From Dugong dugon (taxonomy: Eukaryota > Chordata > Mammalia > Sirenia > Dugongidae), in NCBI GenBank assembly GCA_030035585.1, contig CM057481.1, positions 55,933,128 through 55,997,127 on the forward strand: a stretch of 64,000 nucleotides of DNA. The letters are read 5' to 3'. Positions 54,129 to 63,539 of this stretch are shown piece by piece. The stretch's first letter is position 1, and every line of letters begins with the position of its first letter. Made by a program: the position numbers and the translations under genes. A model generated the notes under the pieces. It saw nothing but the letters and a program-made list of their open reading frames with translations, was not told where the DNA came from and ran no database searches.

Positions 54129-54472
54129 GTTGTTGTTAGCTGCTGTTGAGTTGGCCCCCGATTCATAGTGACCCCACGCACAGTGGAATGAAACACTGCC
54201 CGATCCAGCAGCATCCCGGCAATCGGTTGTGGATTGGACTGTTGCGATCCATAAGGTTTTTATTGGCTGATTTTCGGAAGTTCATTGCCAGGTCTTTCTT
54301 CCTCGTCTGTCTTAGTCTGGAAGCTCTGCTAAAACCTGTTCAGCATCATAGCACCTCACAAGCCTCCACTGGCAGATGGATGGAGGCTGCACTGAGGTGC
54401 ATTGACCAGGAATTGAACCTGAGTCTTCTGCATAGAATGCAAGAATTCTGCCACTGAACCTCTGTTGCCCCC
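54129..54472 (-). mobile_element. tRNA-Gly-headed SINE, best full-length copy
   Basis: Minus strand: head GAGGTTCAGTGGCAGAATTC and TCAGGTTCAATTCCTGGTCA (tRNA-Gly arms), CAGTGGAGGCTTGTGAGG, TGATGCTGAACAGGTTTTAG, GAAAATCAGCCAATAAAAAC, GGATCGGGCAGTG, and tail CAGCAGCTAACAACAAC. TAGAGTAGG flanks it (54120-54128 and 54473-54481). Confidence 0.93.
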
Positions 54473-54537
54473 TAGAGTAGGTTTCATGAGAATCAAATTA
54501 ATTTCGTATTCAAACCAAACAAAGAAACAAAAAAAAA

Positions 54538-54669
54538 AACCCCTGTTGCCATTAAGTCAGTTCTGACACATAGCGATCCTATAGGGTTTCCAAGGAGTGG
54601 CTGGTAGGTTCGAACTGCTATCCTTTTCATTAGCGGCCGAACTGTTAACCACTGTGCCACCAGGGCTCC
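54538..54669 (-). mobile_element. AfroSINE, short type
   Basis: CCCTGTTGCCATTAAGTCAG to ACTGTGCCACCAGGGCTCC, with an A run on the tail side. Confidence 0.92.
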
Positions 54670-54845
54670 AATTGCATATTAGCAAAGCATTAAAACACAA
54701 AGAAATGAATAAGGTTATAAGAATTCTAGCTAAATTCCCTGTGACAGGTAACTTTGGATAAGTGACAGTAGTTAGGAAGATTTTCTTGACCAGGAATGCC
54801 CAGTAAATTGTGCTCACGTTGTTACTCTGCAAGACACATAGAAAA

Positions 54846-55057
54846 AACAAAAAACCCCAAACCCGCTGCCGTCGAGTCGATTGTGACTCGTAGCGACCCT
54901 AGAGGACGGAGTAGAACTGCCCCATAGAGTTTCCTAGGCTGTAAATATTTACAGCAGCAGACTGCCATATCTTTGTCCCACAGGGCAACTGGTGGGTTCG
55001 AACCACTGACCTTTCGGTTAGCAGCTGAGTGCTTGAACCATTGCGCCACCAGGACTC
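54846..55057 (-). mobile_element. AfroSINE, long type
   Basis: AAACCCGCTGCCGTCGAGTC to ATTGCGCCACCAGGACTC, with the extra middle GTAAATATTTACAGCAGCAG. Confidence 0.93.
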
Positions 55058-55059
55058 GT

Positions 55060-55227
55060 AACCAAAAAACCAAACCCGTTGCCGTCGAGTCGATTCTGAT
55101 TGATAGTGACCCTACAGGACAGAGTAGAACTGTCTCATAGGGTTTCCAAGGAGCACCTGGTGGATTTGAACTGCTGACCTTTTGGTTAGCAGCCATAACA
55201 CTTAACCACTACACCACCAGGGTTTCC
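55060..55227 (-). mobile_element. AfroSINE, short type
   Basis: AAACCCGTTGCCGTCGAGTC to ACTACACCACCAGGGTTT. It follows the previous SINE with almost no gap. Confidence 0.93.
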
Positions 55228-55837
55228 CCAGGACTCACAGCCAAGCTTAAATCAACAGTTGATTTGGTAGTTTATCCAATAGCTTATTTGGTGAGAGTTT
55301 TAGGCTTAAATCTGGCACATTGCTTTGCACATAGTAGACATGCAAATATTTGCTGAATTTGTGTGACTCAGTATTTTATATCCTGTTCTCTGTTTGGATC
55401 ACATTAAAACAAGTCAGTATTTGTTTTCACTGGATAGTTTACAGAGATGGCGATGCAGCCACAATTGAACAAGGAGCCTTTCAAAGCTGTCCACACCTGC
55501 CATATAAAAGCAAGTATAATACATTTTTATTATGTTAACATGAGGCTCAGCAGGATTGCAGAATTAATACCAGCAGAGGTTTCCTACAGGCGGTTTCCAT
55601 CCCAAAGTTACTGGAGACGCGCTCGCAAATATCTTTTTAAGTGATGGATTTGACAGCGGTGTCTTTAAACAGAAGACAGAGAGCTGTTAGGTCCTTACCG
55701 TAGTTCAAAATGTCAATATTTTCCCATTTTTCTTTTGAATAAAAAGTTACATATAAGTGAAATACCTGAATGAAGTGTAGTTATTGGGAATGTACCCTTC
55801 ATGGCTTCACTCTTTGTCAAAAAAAAAAAAAGAAAAA
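55228..55837. other. mostly repeat-poor DNA
   Basis: 55300-55360 (CTGGCACATTGCTTTGCACA, AATATTTGCTGAA) is an L2-like 3' end. 55440-55690 has mixed composition without repeats (CACACCTGCCATATAAAAGC, GTTTCCTACAGGCGGTTTCC) and could be constrained. Confidence 0.4.
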
Positions 55838-55994
55838 GAAAAACAACCCTGTTGCCATAGAGTCGATTCCGACTCATAGTGGCGCTATAGGACAGAGTAG
55901 AACCTGACCCGTAGGGTTTCCAAGGAGCGGCTGCTGGATTCAAACTGCCGACCTTTTGGTTAATGCCAGACACTTAACCACTGCAGCACCAGGG
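55838..55994 (-). mobile_element. AfroSINE, short type
   Basis: AACCCTGTTGCCATAGAGTC to CACTGCAGCACCAGGGC; an A-rich run of about 30 bp on the left is the tail side. Confidence 0.92.
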
Positions 55995-56568
55995 CAAACC
56001 CATGGTGGCAGTGGTGTTGATTGCATGGGATAGTTCCTGAAGAACTGGCCTCATTCACAGTGCACATCATTCAGAAGGTGTTTTCTCCTGGAAAAAAATA
56101 AATAAAAGCAGGGCGTTGTCTTCATGGTTCGTAAATCTACACTCCTCATATTGTGTAGTTGCTTTGATGATGTGGTTATTTCCTCAGCATGATCTCTAAT
56201 AGCTCTGACTTTGCACCTAAATTAACAGCGTGGTATATTTTGGCAGTGGTGCTAAAGGTATTCATTTTCGGCCATGTTTTTCAGCATCATTGAATGGATG
56301 GATGGCATTATTACCAAATTTTCAAAAGATTTTAACTTGTAAGTAGTGACTGTTAAAACAACAGCACAAAAGTGAGGAAAATCATTTACAGAACAGGTTT
56401 CCACAATACTGACAAAGTCCATGGCTATTTGTACACCAGCCAAATGGGTATCATCACAGGGTACAGCAGAAACACCTTGGCTCACTAACTTTGAAATGAA
56501 TTTCTTCACACATTTTATAATTGTGGAGGATTTTCAGTGTTTCTCGTTGTGTACATAAAATGAGGCTG
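55995..56568. other. unassigned DNA with a modest minus-strand frame
   Basis: A minus-strand frame of about 85-93 codons ends at 56252. It begins KKFISKLVSQGVSAVPCDD without a recognisable domain. This length is expected by chance, so I list no gene. No repeat recognised. Confidence 0.4.
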
Positions 56569-56848
56569 TCTTAGTTTGCTAGTGTTGCTGTAACAGAAAT
56601 ACCACAAGTGGGTGGCTTAAATGAAGAGAAATTTATTTTGTCACAGTTCAGGAGGCTAGAAGTCTGAATTCAGGGCACCGGCTCTAGGGGAAGGCTCTCT
56701 CTCTCTCTCTGTTGGCCCTGCGGGAAGATCCTTGTCTCTTCCAGCATTTCTGGATTCCTTGGTGATCTTCACATGGCATCCATCACCCCCTGTTTGTGCT
56801 CACTTCTGTGACTAATCTGCTCTTTTTATAACTCAGAAGTGATTAGAT

Positions 56849-57000
56849 CCTAGTCTGTCTTAGTCTGGAAGTTCTGCTGAAACCTGTCCGCTATGGGTGA
56901 CCCTGCTAGTATGCGAAATACCAGTGGCATAGCTTCCAGCATCATGGCAACATGCCAGCTACTGTAGTATGACAAACTGACAGACAGATGGTAATCCACG
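56849..57000 (-). mobile_element. RTE 5'-end fragment without 3' end
   Basis: CCTAGTCTGTCTTAGTCTGG, CCGCTATGGGTGACCCTGC, GAAATACCAGTGGCATAGC and AAACTGACAGACAGATGG are the RTE 5' untranslated region. LINE insertions normally keep the 3' end, so its absence fits a cut-off at the 5' end of the larger insertion rather than an RTE insertion in place. Confidence 0.85.
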
Positions 57001-57042
57001 CAGTGAGCACCTAATAAACATGTGAAAGTATTTTTTTCTCAG

Positions 57043-58310
57043 TATTTCAGTTTTTATTATACTAGGGAAGGCTTCACTGAGGTGGTGTTATGGATTGAAT
57101 TGTGTCCCCCCAAAATATCTGTCAAGTTAGCTATGTCATGATTCCCAGTATTATGTGATTGTCCACCATTTGTCACCTGATGTGATTTTCCTGTGTGTTG
57201 TAAATCCTATGTCTTTGATGTTAATGAGATGGGATTAGAGGCAGTTATATTGATGAGATTCAGTCTACAAGATCAGGTTATGTCTTAAACCAATATGTTG
57301 ATGAGATTCAATCTATAAGATTAGGTTATGTCTTAAGCGAATCTCTTTTGAGATATACAAGAGGGAAGTGAGCAAAAAGACAGGAGGACCTCATACTACC
57401 AAGAAAACAGTACCAGGAGCAGGACCCAGGGTCCCTGCACTGAGAAGCTCCTTGACCAGGAGAAGATTGATGACAAGGACCTTCCTCCAGAACCAACAGA
57501 GAGAGAAAGCCTTCCCCTGGAGCTGATGCCCTGAATTTGGATTTGTAGCCTACTAGACTGTGAGAGAATAAATTTCTCTTTGTTAAAGCCGTCCACTTCT
57601 GATATTTCTGTTATAGCAGCACTAGATAACCAAGACAGATGGCATTTGAGCAAAAACCTGAAGGAGGTCAAGGAGTGAGCTAGAGGGATATGTGAGGGAG
57701 AACATTCCAGGCAGAGGGAGCAGCAGAACAGAACAGGTGTCTTCAAGCAACAGTAAGAAGGCCAGTTCGCTGGAGCAGAGGGAGCTAAGAAGAGAAGAAG
57801 CAAGTGAGGTCAGAGAGGGGGCAGTTCATGGAGAGCCTTGTAGGTCGTTGAAGGACTTTGGCTTTGACTCTGCATGAGACAGGAGACAGTAAAGGGTCTG
57901 AGCAGAGATGGAATACAGTATGGCTTAAATTTTAAAAGGATCCCTCTGACCAATAGTGTGGAGAATTGACTGAAAGGAGGCAAGGCAAAAAGCAGGGACA
58001 CTAGTTAAGAAGCTTTTGCACTAATCCAGGCATGAGACAATGGTGGCTTGAACCAGGGTGTTAGTAGTGGAGGTGGCTAGATTCTAGATCTAGCTTGAAG
58101 AAAAGGCCAATAGGATATGCTAATATGTGATGTGAGGGAAAGTAGGGCCTCAAGAAAGACTCCCAGGTTTTTGACCTGGATGACCTGAAGGATGGGGTTG
58201 GCAATTATAAGACAGGCAAGAGGAAGATTACTGGTAGAGCCTGTTGTGAGGGCAGATGAAAAGCTTAGCTTGCACATACTTGAGATGCCTGTTGGATATC
58301 CAGTCTGATT
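57043..58310 (+). repeat. ancient dispersed repeat, split by a solo LTR
   Basis: 57043-57085 (GGGAAGGCTTCACTGAGGTG) continues at 57638 (GGCATTTGAGCAAAAACCTG, GAACATTCCAGGCAGAGG, TTGTAGGTCGTTGAAGGAC, GGATCCCTCTGACC, GAGACAATGGTGGCTTG, TTGAGATGCCTGTTGGATA). It is the same family as 42683-44250. Confidence 0.72.
57086..57637 (+). mobile_element. solo LTR, MaLR-like, 552 bp
   Basis: Starts TGTTATGGATTGAATTGTGT and ends ATAACCAAGACA, so it has TG...CA ends. An AATAAA lies near 57566 in the right part (GAGAATAAATTTCTCTTTG). Flanks GGTGG and GATGG form a 5-bp near-duplication. An internal duplicate of TATTGATGAGATTCAGTCTA and ATGTTGATGAGATTCAATCT occurs at 57248 and 57295. No internal viral genes. 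Confidence 0.85.
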
Positions 58311-58345
58311 TTAAATTCTAAGGTAATAAATCTAAAAGGGCAGTA

Positions 58346-58485
58346 TTCTATAATAGTAGTTAAGAGCTTGGCTGCTAACCAAAAGGTCTGTGATTCAAAT
58401 CCACCATCCACTCTTTGGAAACTGTTGGGCAGTTCTACTCTGTCTTATAGGGTCGCTATGAGTTGGAATCAGGTTTGTTTGTTTT
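58346..58485 (+). mobile_element. AfroSINE, short type, head eroded
   Basis: AGTAGTTAAGAGCTTGGCTG, AAGGTCTGTGATTCAAATC and GGTCGCTATGAGTTGGAATC. An internal piece after GGAAACTGTTGGG is missing. Confidence 0.88.
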
Positions 58486-58919
58486 TCAATACGTGTAGTA
58501 AAGAAATACCATATGTTGCCTCAAAAGAATGGAAATTAAAAATTTCTCTTTCCTATAGAATTCAACATTTGACCATTTCCAGCTAAAGCATGGCAGAGTT
58601 TCATCTCTTCGAACAGACGGCAGCTCGGATTCAGCTTTAGCCAATTATTTGTGTTTGCTTCATTACATACGAAACTTATTTTTAGAGCAAACTTTCTGAA
58701 AAAAAAATTGTAAAATGTTCCTCTACTTCTAATCATACCTAAGTAAAATTAGATTAAATGCCATTTATCTTTAAAAAAAAAAAAAAAGTGATTAGATTCA
58801 GGACACGCCCTACCCTCATTAACATAACAAAGAAAGCCCTATTCCCATCCCACAGGTATGGGGGTTAGGATTCCAGTACATGTTTTGGGGGAGGGGCACA
58901 CAATTCAGTCCATAACTGA

Positions 58920-59097
58920 GGCTTCAGTAATATTTTATATCTCCCAATTTCAGATTTGCAAGTTCAGAACTGCAGAAATGCAGCCTCATAATGGTCACAA
59001 ATTATATTTCTAGGCAAAAATTTCAAGGTCCCTTTTTTTGCAGTGAACTTGGAATTCCCGTCCAAATTATTTTGTTCTACTGGAATTTCCCTGCATT
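58920..59097. other. unassigned DNA
   Basis: Short non-repeat stretch between the LTR end and an RTE-derived SINE. Confidence 0.35.
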
Positions 59098-59268
59098 GTT
59101 GTGGCTGTTAGTTGCTGTTGAGTTGGTTCTGTCTCATTGTGACCCCTCGTACAACAGAACAAAACATTGCCCGGTCCTGCACCATCTTCACAGTCGTTGG
59201 TATGGTTGAATCCATTGTTGCGGCCACTGTGTGTTTTGAGTGTCTTCCAACCTAGGGAGCTCATCATT
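59098..59268 (-). mobile_element. RTE deletion derivative, short form, 5'-truncated
   Basis: GTTAGTTGCTGTTGAGTTGG, ACATTGCCCGGTCCTGCACC, TTGTTGCGGCCACTGTGTG then TTTTGAGTGTCTTCCAACC crosses the same 3'/5' junction as 41456-41848, then stops. Confidence 0.85.
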
Positions 59269-59404
59269 GCATTAGTAAACTAAATTGTAAAAATGGCAAT
59301 TCAAAAGAGACGTTATTTCTTCTAACCCATCCTGATTAAGCCTGCTTTCAGTGTTTAGACTTGTACTTAAAAAATTTCAAATCCATTGCCATTGTCGTAT
59401 TAGA

Positions 59405-59597
59405 GTGTTGCCATGTGCCATCAAGTTTATTCTGACTCCTAGCAACCCTAGAGGACAGAGTAGAACTGCCCCATAGGGTTTCCAAGGCTGTAAATCCCTA
59501 CAGGAACAGCCAGGTCTTTTCTCCCGTGGAGCTAGGTTTGCACCGTTGACCTTTTGGGTAGCAGTGGAGTGCTTAACCATTGCACAGCGAGGGCTGT
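59405..59597 (-). mobile_element. AfroSINE, long type
   Basis: GTGTTGCCATGTGCCATCAA to CCATTGCACAGCGAGGGCTG, with the extra middle GGCTGTAAATCCCTACAGG. Confidence 0.92.
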
Positions 59598-59729
59598 CAT
59601 GTCTTGTTGCTAACCATGTAGACAAGTATAGGACTTGGTCTCTTCCATCATGAAATTTGCAATGTAGCTTTAGGTGTGAGTGTATTCCTGGAAAGTAATC
59701 ACTAACTATGTAAGTCGGCCCATTTGTTA

Positions 59730-59932
59730 TGTTGTTGTACCTGTCCAGTCAATGTTCTGACTCACAGTGACCTTTCAGGACAGAGTAGAACTTTTCCATA
59801 GGGTTTCCAAGGCTGCAGTCTTTATGGAAGCAGACTGCCACATCTTTTCTCCTATGGAGCGGCTGGTGGGTTCGAACCACTGATGTTTCTGTTAACAGCC
59901 AAGCGCTTAACCACTATACCACCAGGGCTCCT
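59730..59932 (-). mobile_element. AfroSINE, long type
   Basis: GTTGTTGTACCTGTCCAGTC to ACTATACCACCAGGGCTCC. Confidence 0.93.
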
Positions 59933-59984
59933 TCTAATTGTTATAGGTTTTGTAATTATTAAAAATTTATTGTCCCTCCCTACC

Positions 59985-60325
59985 CTGCCTCATTTACATT
60001 AGGTTTGGTCATTTGGCTTGCATTGGTCAATGAAATCTGAGTGGAAATCTGACATGTGTCCCTCTTGAGCAAAAGTTTCAGAGTTAGTGGGGATTTCCTC
60101 ATGTCTTCTTTTCCCTCTGCCATGATGAGCAACAGTGTTCCAGGTAAAGACCTCTGCCTCAGTTTGTGTCCTGGAATGAATATGACATGGAACAGATTCA
60201 TTGTTGATCTGCAGTGGCCATTTGTCATAAGGGAGAAGTAAACCCTTGTTGTTAGCCACTGAGATTTGGGGGCTGTTTGTTATTGAAACATAACTTACAT
60301 TATTCTGACTGTTGTGCCAGACTTA
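59985..60325 (+). repeat. ancient dispersed repeat (LTR-like)
   Basis: CATTGGTCAATGAAATCTGA, CCCTCTGCCATGATGAGCAA, GTGTTCCAGGTAAAGACCTC, GTTGTTAGCCACTGAGATTT and GGGGGCTGTTTGTTATTG follow the order of an old LTR-like eutherian repeat. Family not assigned. Confidence 0.55.
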
Positions 60326-60329
60326 AATG

Positions 60330-60960
60330 TTCCGTTGAGGTTTTAAGAGGAAGAAATCACTTTAGGCTTGTTCATGTGCAATTTGAATTGAACCATAAAT
60401 GAAAATGTAAAGATTAGACTGAGAGTTGAGATTAGACCTCGTTATAAGGAAATCAGGTAGGTCTAAGGGATGGAGATGTGATTTGGGACTGCTTGTACCC
60501 TATATGAATGAGACTGTGACTCATTCAGAGGGCTTGGGTAGGCAGTATGTTATTTGGGGGAGAGGTAGGTTGGGTTTAGATTGTGAAGATTTGAGAGTGT
60601 TTGAAACTTAATCTTGAAGGCAGTTTGGGATTTTGGAAAGCTTTTGAATTACATAGGAGACCCTGGGTGGTGCAAATGGTTAACATGCTGCTAACTGAAA
60701 GGTTGGAGGTTTGAGTCCACCCATAGGTGTCTTGGAAGAAAGGCCTAGTGATCTACTTCTGAAAAATTGGCCTCTGAAAACCCTGTGGGGCACGGTTCCA
60801 CTCTGACATATACGGGGTCCCCATGAGTCAGAATCAACTTGACGGCAACTGGTACCAGCTTGAATTACATGAAGATGTTAGTAATGCTGCATTTTAGCAA
60901 GATTGCTCTGGCAGCAGGATGGATTAGAGGGAGGAAGAGACAAAGGGCTAGAGGTGGGTT
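60330..60960 (+). repeat. decayed copy of the ancient 1-kb repeat, split by a SINE
   Basis: GGAAAGCTTTTGAATTACAT before and GCAAGATTGCTCTGGCAGCA, GATGGATTAGAGGGAGGAAG after the SINE resemble the central part of the family at 57.6-58.3 kb. Confidence 0.4.
60655..60859 (+). mobile_element. AfroSINE, long type, 11-bp target duplication
   Basis: GGAGACCCTGGGTGGTGCAA, GAAAGGCCTAGTGATCTAC, GAATCAACTTGACGGCAACT. TTGAATTACAT at 60644-60654 and 60860-60870. Confidence 0.94.
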
Positions 60961-61304
60961 CCACCCATCTGGCCCTGGTGGGATGGTTGAGGACCCTCGA
61001 CTAGGGTAATTCAGTGGAAGCTGTCAATGGAAAGGCATTTGTAGGGGCCAGCTCGTGTATGTGAGGGTTCTCCTGTGATCACTCTGCTTCTCCTGTATGT
61101 TTCTCCTTCTCTATTCTGACTGGTTTCTGAACGCTTTTCTTTTCTGCCTCAGTGATTTTCAACCCCATCAGACCCAACGCCCTTTTCCTAATAAATATTT
61201 TGCAGTGATTTCTTTACTGTCCTAAGCAAAAATCCACAGATAATTTAACCTACTTTTACACATAATAAAAAAGCAAACTCCAATATAGTGTCCTACTCTA
61301 AAGT
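60961..61304. other. unassigned DNA
   Basis: CTCAGTGATTTTCAACCCCA near 61149 could be a hAT end continuing past the SINE. No gene visible. Confidence 0.35.
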
Positions 61305-61467
61305 GGAGCCCTGGTGGCATAGTGGTTAAGAGCTCAGCTGCTGACCAAAAGGTTGGCAGTTCGCATCCACAGGCGCTACTTGGAAACCCTATGGGGCAGT
61401 TCTACTCTGTCCTATAGGGTTGCTATGAGTCGGAATTGACTCAACAGCAGCAGATTTGGTTTTTTTG
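61305..61467 (+). mobile_element. AfroSINE, short type
   Basis: GGAGCCCTGGTGGCATAGTG to GAGTCGGAATTGACTCAACA, ending GATTTGGTTTTTTT. Confidence 0.94.
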
Positions 61468-62482
61468 CTTATTATAAAGGAGAAGCAAACAAACAGAAGT
61501 GCTAATAAAATAATCAGTATTTAAATGTGTAAATGCTCAGGTATGACAGTACTAGAGGATGTAGTGATGTTACGGGATACTTTTTCAACCACATGTAGGA
61601 TTTCTGCTGATGCTTGAGCTTCAGCTGCAGATTGGCAGAGGTAGTTAGATCGGTGCACTCAGTACTGAGCAGTCTTGTGTAGGTGACCTACCTTTCTGCG
61701 ATGGCTAGCATCTCTGGATGAAGCTCTGAATGAAGCAAAACAGCCCTCCCTTGATGTACACGGTAATTGCACTCCAACCTCTAATAGGCACTGGTACTGT
61801 AAAACCACATAAACAGACTTTGTGTTTGTATGCAAACTGGAGTTAGGCTCTAAGCTCTGATAATTACAAATGGATTTTCACTTACATGAGTGTCCTGCAG
61901 GGCATTAAAAAATTATGCAGACTCAGGACAGTTCTTCTCTGTGCAGGACTTCGGGAGCATTGCAAGGTACTGAGTGAGCATCGCTGTCCCACCCAATTCT
62001 ATGACAACCTGAAATGCCTCATATGCTTCCAGAATGCCTATTTGAGGGCATTCTGGCCCAGAGTTGGGAGTTACTAGTCTTCATCATTGCTTCTGCTTGC
62101 TTCTTTCTCCCACGTCGTAATACCAGCTTGCATCTACCTTATCAAGGCCTTGCTGTTCTCCCTAGAGAGACGGACATCATGAACTATTAGCTTCAGCAGC
62201 CGTTACTAAAAGCCTTTGTCTCTTGGTAGGCCCCAGTTCCAATCTAGCATAAGGAAAGGCCCAGAATAAGGTAAATCCACCTTGCTTTTTTTTTTTTTTG
62301 TAAATGCAGGGCTAAAGGTCTTGGTTCACAGGCCAGCCTATGGATTAGCTGGCCTTGAATCCGTCAGCTGCAGCAAACAAGGAATAAAATTATGCAGAAC
62401 TGAACCACAGAGAGTGAGTAAGCAAGCATTTTGTGAGTACGGGGACTTAGTTTTGTCCATGCCCCTATTGCAAGCTCCTAGA
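61468..62482. other. unassigned DNA
   Basis: About 1 kb, no named repeat. T run at 62287-62299. A 118-codon plus-strand frame (62282-62638) enters the next SINE and is not credible as a gene. Confidence 0.4.
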
Positions 62483-62689
62483 GGAGCTCCTTGGGTGGCC
62501 CAAAAGGTGAATGCCCTCGGCTGCCAACCAAAAGGTTGGTGTTCCAATCCATTCAAAGGTACCTCAGAAGAAAGGCTTGGCAGTCTACTTCTGAAAAATC
62601 AGCCATTGAAAGCCCCATGGAGCACAGTTCTCTTCTGATACACATGAGGTCACCATGAGTCGGAATCAACTTGATAACAACTAGTTTTG
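62483..62689 (+). mobile_element. AfroSINE, long type
   Basis: GGAGCTCCTTGGGTGGCCCA, GAAAGGCTTGGCAGTCTAC, GAGTCGGAATCAACTTGATA. Confidence 0.93.
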
Positions 62690-63539
62690 GTAGAATAGTC
62701 CCTGGTACATGTTGGCACTTCAGCAAATATCTGTTAATGAATGTTGGTGACATTCGGATATCCTTGTTGTCTTATGTACTGTCGGCCAGGTCTCGGTTGC
62801 ACAATAGTTACGGTAGAAACTTACTTTTTGTTATGAAAAGCCTTACAACAGAGTATATGATATGTGGTTTAAGTATATAACATACAATGGTAAGCTAAAC
62901 AGTTAGGGCTTATTTGTACTTTCTTGGAAATGTCATTTGAATGAAAACATGTTTCTTATTTGTTGATTTCAACAATTTTTAAAACAATTTTAATATGTGG
63001 AGTCCAGTAGAAGAGTGCCTTCTACCCGCTAGTGAATTTGTCTTCTTACTTAGAAAGAAAATGCCAGAAAATACAGACTTCAGTAAAACCCCTTTTTTTT
63101 TTTTGCTGCCTAATCAGCAGGGCATAAACTATAAAATAAAATACTGCCCAGATTACTGGCATATTGCTTCTATACAGTGTTCAAAGCATTGCCAGGTGTC
63201 CTCAAATCTTCCAAATTGAGGACACCATGTACTCAATTTTTGTTTGGTTTTGAGTTATTTCCTGATAATTATGTAGTATTTTGTATGTAAGTAATACCTA
63301 TTCTGTAATAATTTTCCCAGAGAGCATGTTTTTCAATGCTTTTAAAATTTAGGTTGGTGGCTTCCTTAAAGGGCTGGATTGAATTAGTGATATTTCTTGG
63401 AGCAGTGGACTAGACCTTATTTTCTATCCATGGTTAATATTATAAACAACTTTCAGAAAAAAAAGAGAAGTAAAGATCCTTGAAGGCTCTGAGGTTTTTG
63501 AAGGCAGGAATCTTCATTTTGGGGCATAAAGGGAGGTGA
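62690..63539. other. unassigned AT-rich DNA
   Basis: No repeat or gene recognised. Confidence 0.4.

Larger units (their letters stand above)
56849..58785 (+). mobile_element. 1.9-kb poly(A)-ended insertion made of repeats (retrocopied transcript)
   Basis: AAGTGATTAGAT lies on both sides (56837-56848 and 58786-58797), within an LTR that reads continuously across the gap. The insert ends in about 15 A (58771-58787), with an ATTAAA hexamer at 58753-58758, about 15-20 nt upstream, a normal polyadenylation spacing. The content is an antisense RTE 5' piece, an ancient repeat, a solo LTR and an AfroSINE, then unique DNA (58490-58770). This suggests L1-mediated retrotransposition of a polyadenylated non-coding transcript; the LTR and SINE may have been part of it or added later. 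Confidence 0.7.
56569..58915 (-). mobile_element. LTR-type element, split by a 1.9-kb insertion
   Basis: 56569-56848 (CTTAGTTTGCTAGTGTTGCT, GTCACAGTTCAGGAGGCTAG, CTTCACATGGCATCCATC) continues at 58798-58915 (CAGGACACGCCCTACCC, GGTATGGGGGTTAGGATTC, CACACAATTCAGTCCATAAC). Together they read like one antisense MaLR/MLT-like LTR. Family uncertain. Confidence 0.65.

Noticed and set aside
54822-55196. 124-codon minus-strand frame
   Set aside because: Reads through two adjacent AfroSINEs; repeat-derived.
56252-56509. 85-codon minus-strand frame
   Set aside because: Reads smoothly but no family recognised and length is within chance; kept only as a remark in the unassigned stretch.
57396-57803. 135-codon minus-strand frame
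   Set aside because: Antisense to the solo LTR and the ancient repeat; shadow frame.
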